64,000 nt of DNA from Varroa destructor (lineage: Eukaryota > Arthropoda > Arachnida > Mesostigmata > Varroidae). The stretch lies in contig NW_019211456.1 in assembly GCF_002443255.2 (NCBI RefSeq), positions 30,687,341 through 30,751,340 of the forward strand. Reading direction: 5' to 3'. How positions within the stretch are numbered: the first letter of the stretch is position 1; the number at the start of each line of letters is the position of its first letter. Below, piece by piece: positions 62,413-64,000 of the stretch. The notes under the pieces are model-generated. The model did not search any database, was not told where the DNA came from, and saw only the letters and a program-made list of their open reading frames with translations. The position numbers were made by a program, and so were the translations under genes.

Positions 62413-63027
62413 ATGTACGTATCCAGATATATATGTTGTCTGTTTAGTCAGATGTCATCAGGTAATATTCCCTTTACCTTATAATAGGTCATTGTCCAGC
62501 ACCCGATTTGACTAGTTCATGTGAAGGTATACGACGCAAAGTCTGGTTTGTTCTTTTAAAGCCTTTGTCTGACCGCGTAACAAACGTACGTATATTTATT
62601 ACATCAATAGATAAAACGAATCAAGATTGCAAACAGCAGCTGGAGGTATTCTGTGAGCTTCGCATCTACGTATAGGAAATCAGTATTATTCTCGCACAGG
62701 CTAAAAAACGTTTAATTGATAAATGAGCTGACCCATCTTAGCAGCGAGCGCTGTCTGACGATGAAACGATTTGAGAGTAAAAAATCGATTACAAACGATG
62801 CTCAACGATACTGATCCATTACAAGATGGCAAATACTATATTTCATTCGGATATTCATCGCTTACGAGTAATCAATGCGCTTTTGTATAGCACTCCTCTG
62901 TTTAACGCAATCTCGGACGTCACCTTTTTCGAAGTAATTTCTATAACTTATTAGGTTCCTGTTGTGTTCCAAGTAGGGATTAAAGGAACCAAATTTGCCA
63001 GCAAAATAGCCAAAAAGAACGTGTTTG

Positions 63028-63074
<47 letters not shown>

Positions 63075-64000
63075 CTTTTTTTCTTTTTATAGATTTTTTT
63101 TACAATTTTACATTAAGTTCGATGAAAATAAGTCTAATTAAAGATGCCTGGACTAACCACTGTAACAGTCTTTAGCTAGTGTGTTCTAACTAACTTCAGC
63201 AGAACCCAGTAAACTTACAGCTTCCTATGTGTTCGTCGTTGTACTTATTTTAACACTAATGCTTCGACTTCAATGAAATAATAACGTAACTGCAATCCAA
63301 TGGCCGTTTTGCTTTCAGTAATGAACCTGTTTTTCAATATGCTTTTTGTTAGAAACTTCAACGCCCGATCGATACTATTTCTTCTGTTAGCTAGAGTTAG
63401 CTAATGATAGTTCCAAAATGATATTTCCGTTCCTACAACATTGAACTATCTGTCCTAGAAGTGCTCGCTCTATAAAAATTATGCTATAGAAAATAGTTTA
63501 CTTAAACGTACATACAAAATTCAGACGAGCGTCGATTCATACGGCCAGACTTATTTATGTATTGACGCTAAATGCTTCATGAATGTGGGGATCATTCCCA
63601 AGCTGGGCTCTGACAATACTTCGTCAAAAAAACGTGCTTGTTTAATTCAGGCGTCATATTTTATAATTTGCTTCGAGTTCATGATAACCCATACATCACC
63701 ATACTCTGTCTGATTTCTCCTGTCAATGCGCTGATAACTCTTTTTGCCTGTGCATAAATGTCAAACTTTTCCTTATTTAATTAATTAGTTGCGGGACAAT
63801 AGTGCGATACCTGATTTAGACTTACATTAGGGCAGCAAGTCAATTCGTACCTACCGTACGGCAAGGCACCTTGATATCAAACAGGATTACTTCCGGTTAT
63901 AGGAGCGGTGAGTATATGTCGCAGGTCAGATAATTGTTTTCGTTATAAAAAATTGCACTGTCGAGTACCACACACTTACTCTGAGGACTGAGAGTCAGAT
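62413..64000. other. No recognisable gene
   Basis: AT-rich sequence with one long (TA)n tract and no frame long enough to consider. Confidence 0.5.
63030..63071. repeat. (TA)n microsatellite
   Basis: About 20 uninterrupted TA units, the longest in the window. Confidence 0.95.

Noticed and set aside
1..64000. CRISPR arrays, operons, phage or integrative elements
   Set aside because: No regularly spaced direct repeats, no dense gene clusters and no prokaryotic signals. The window is eukaryotic.

Overview
The window looks like gene-poor, AT-leaning nuclear DNA from an animal. CpG dinucleotides are not visibly depleted, (TA)n microsatellites are frequent, and the only convincing protein-coding segment is one exon of a spliced transporter gene. 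This points to an invertebrate, most likely an arthropod. A chelicerate (mite or tick group) is plausible but is an inference. Nothing looks bacterial, viral or organellar.

The one firm gene is on the minus strand at 14,749-16,219. It is the first coding exon of an SLC16 (monocarboxylate-transporter-like) major facilitator protein. It encodes about 443 residues of Ser/basic-rich, presumably cytosolic N-terminus, followed by transmembrane helix 1 with the family's PESGWGW signature. It ends at a splice donor, so the gene continues towards position 1 and beyond. I could not find exon 2, so 1-14,748 is best read as intron. The start is fixed by an in-frame stop 17 codons upstream. A GC-richer, triplet-rich stretch (17.1-18.0 kb) lies upstream and may hold promoter or leader exons.

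The rest (18-64 kb) has no recognisable gene. It holds a 100-N assembly gap (24,714-24,813), microsatellites, short hairpins and palindromes (clusters at 1.94-2.11 kb and 38.3-38.7 kb), at least five diverged tRNA-like elements with box A/box B spacing, a possible inverted-plus-forward relic of an L1/Tx1-type LINE (60.2-61.05 kb), and a decayed hammerhead-like motif of the type carried by Penelope-like elements (62.4 kb). Four open segments bounded by strong splice acceptors (3,756, 21,208, 49,226 and 61,992, all plus strand) are listed as low-confidence exon candidates. The 49,226 and 61,992 candidates are phase-compatible.

I found no operon, CRISPR array, defence system or other multigene system. 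The observations most worth checking are the hammerhead-like relic, the hairpin clusters, the tRNA-like family and the candidate exons.
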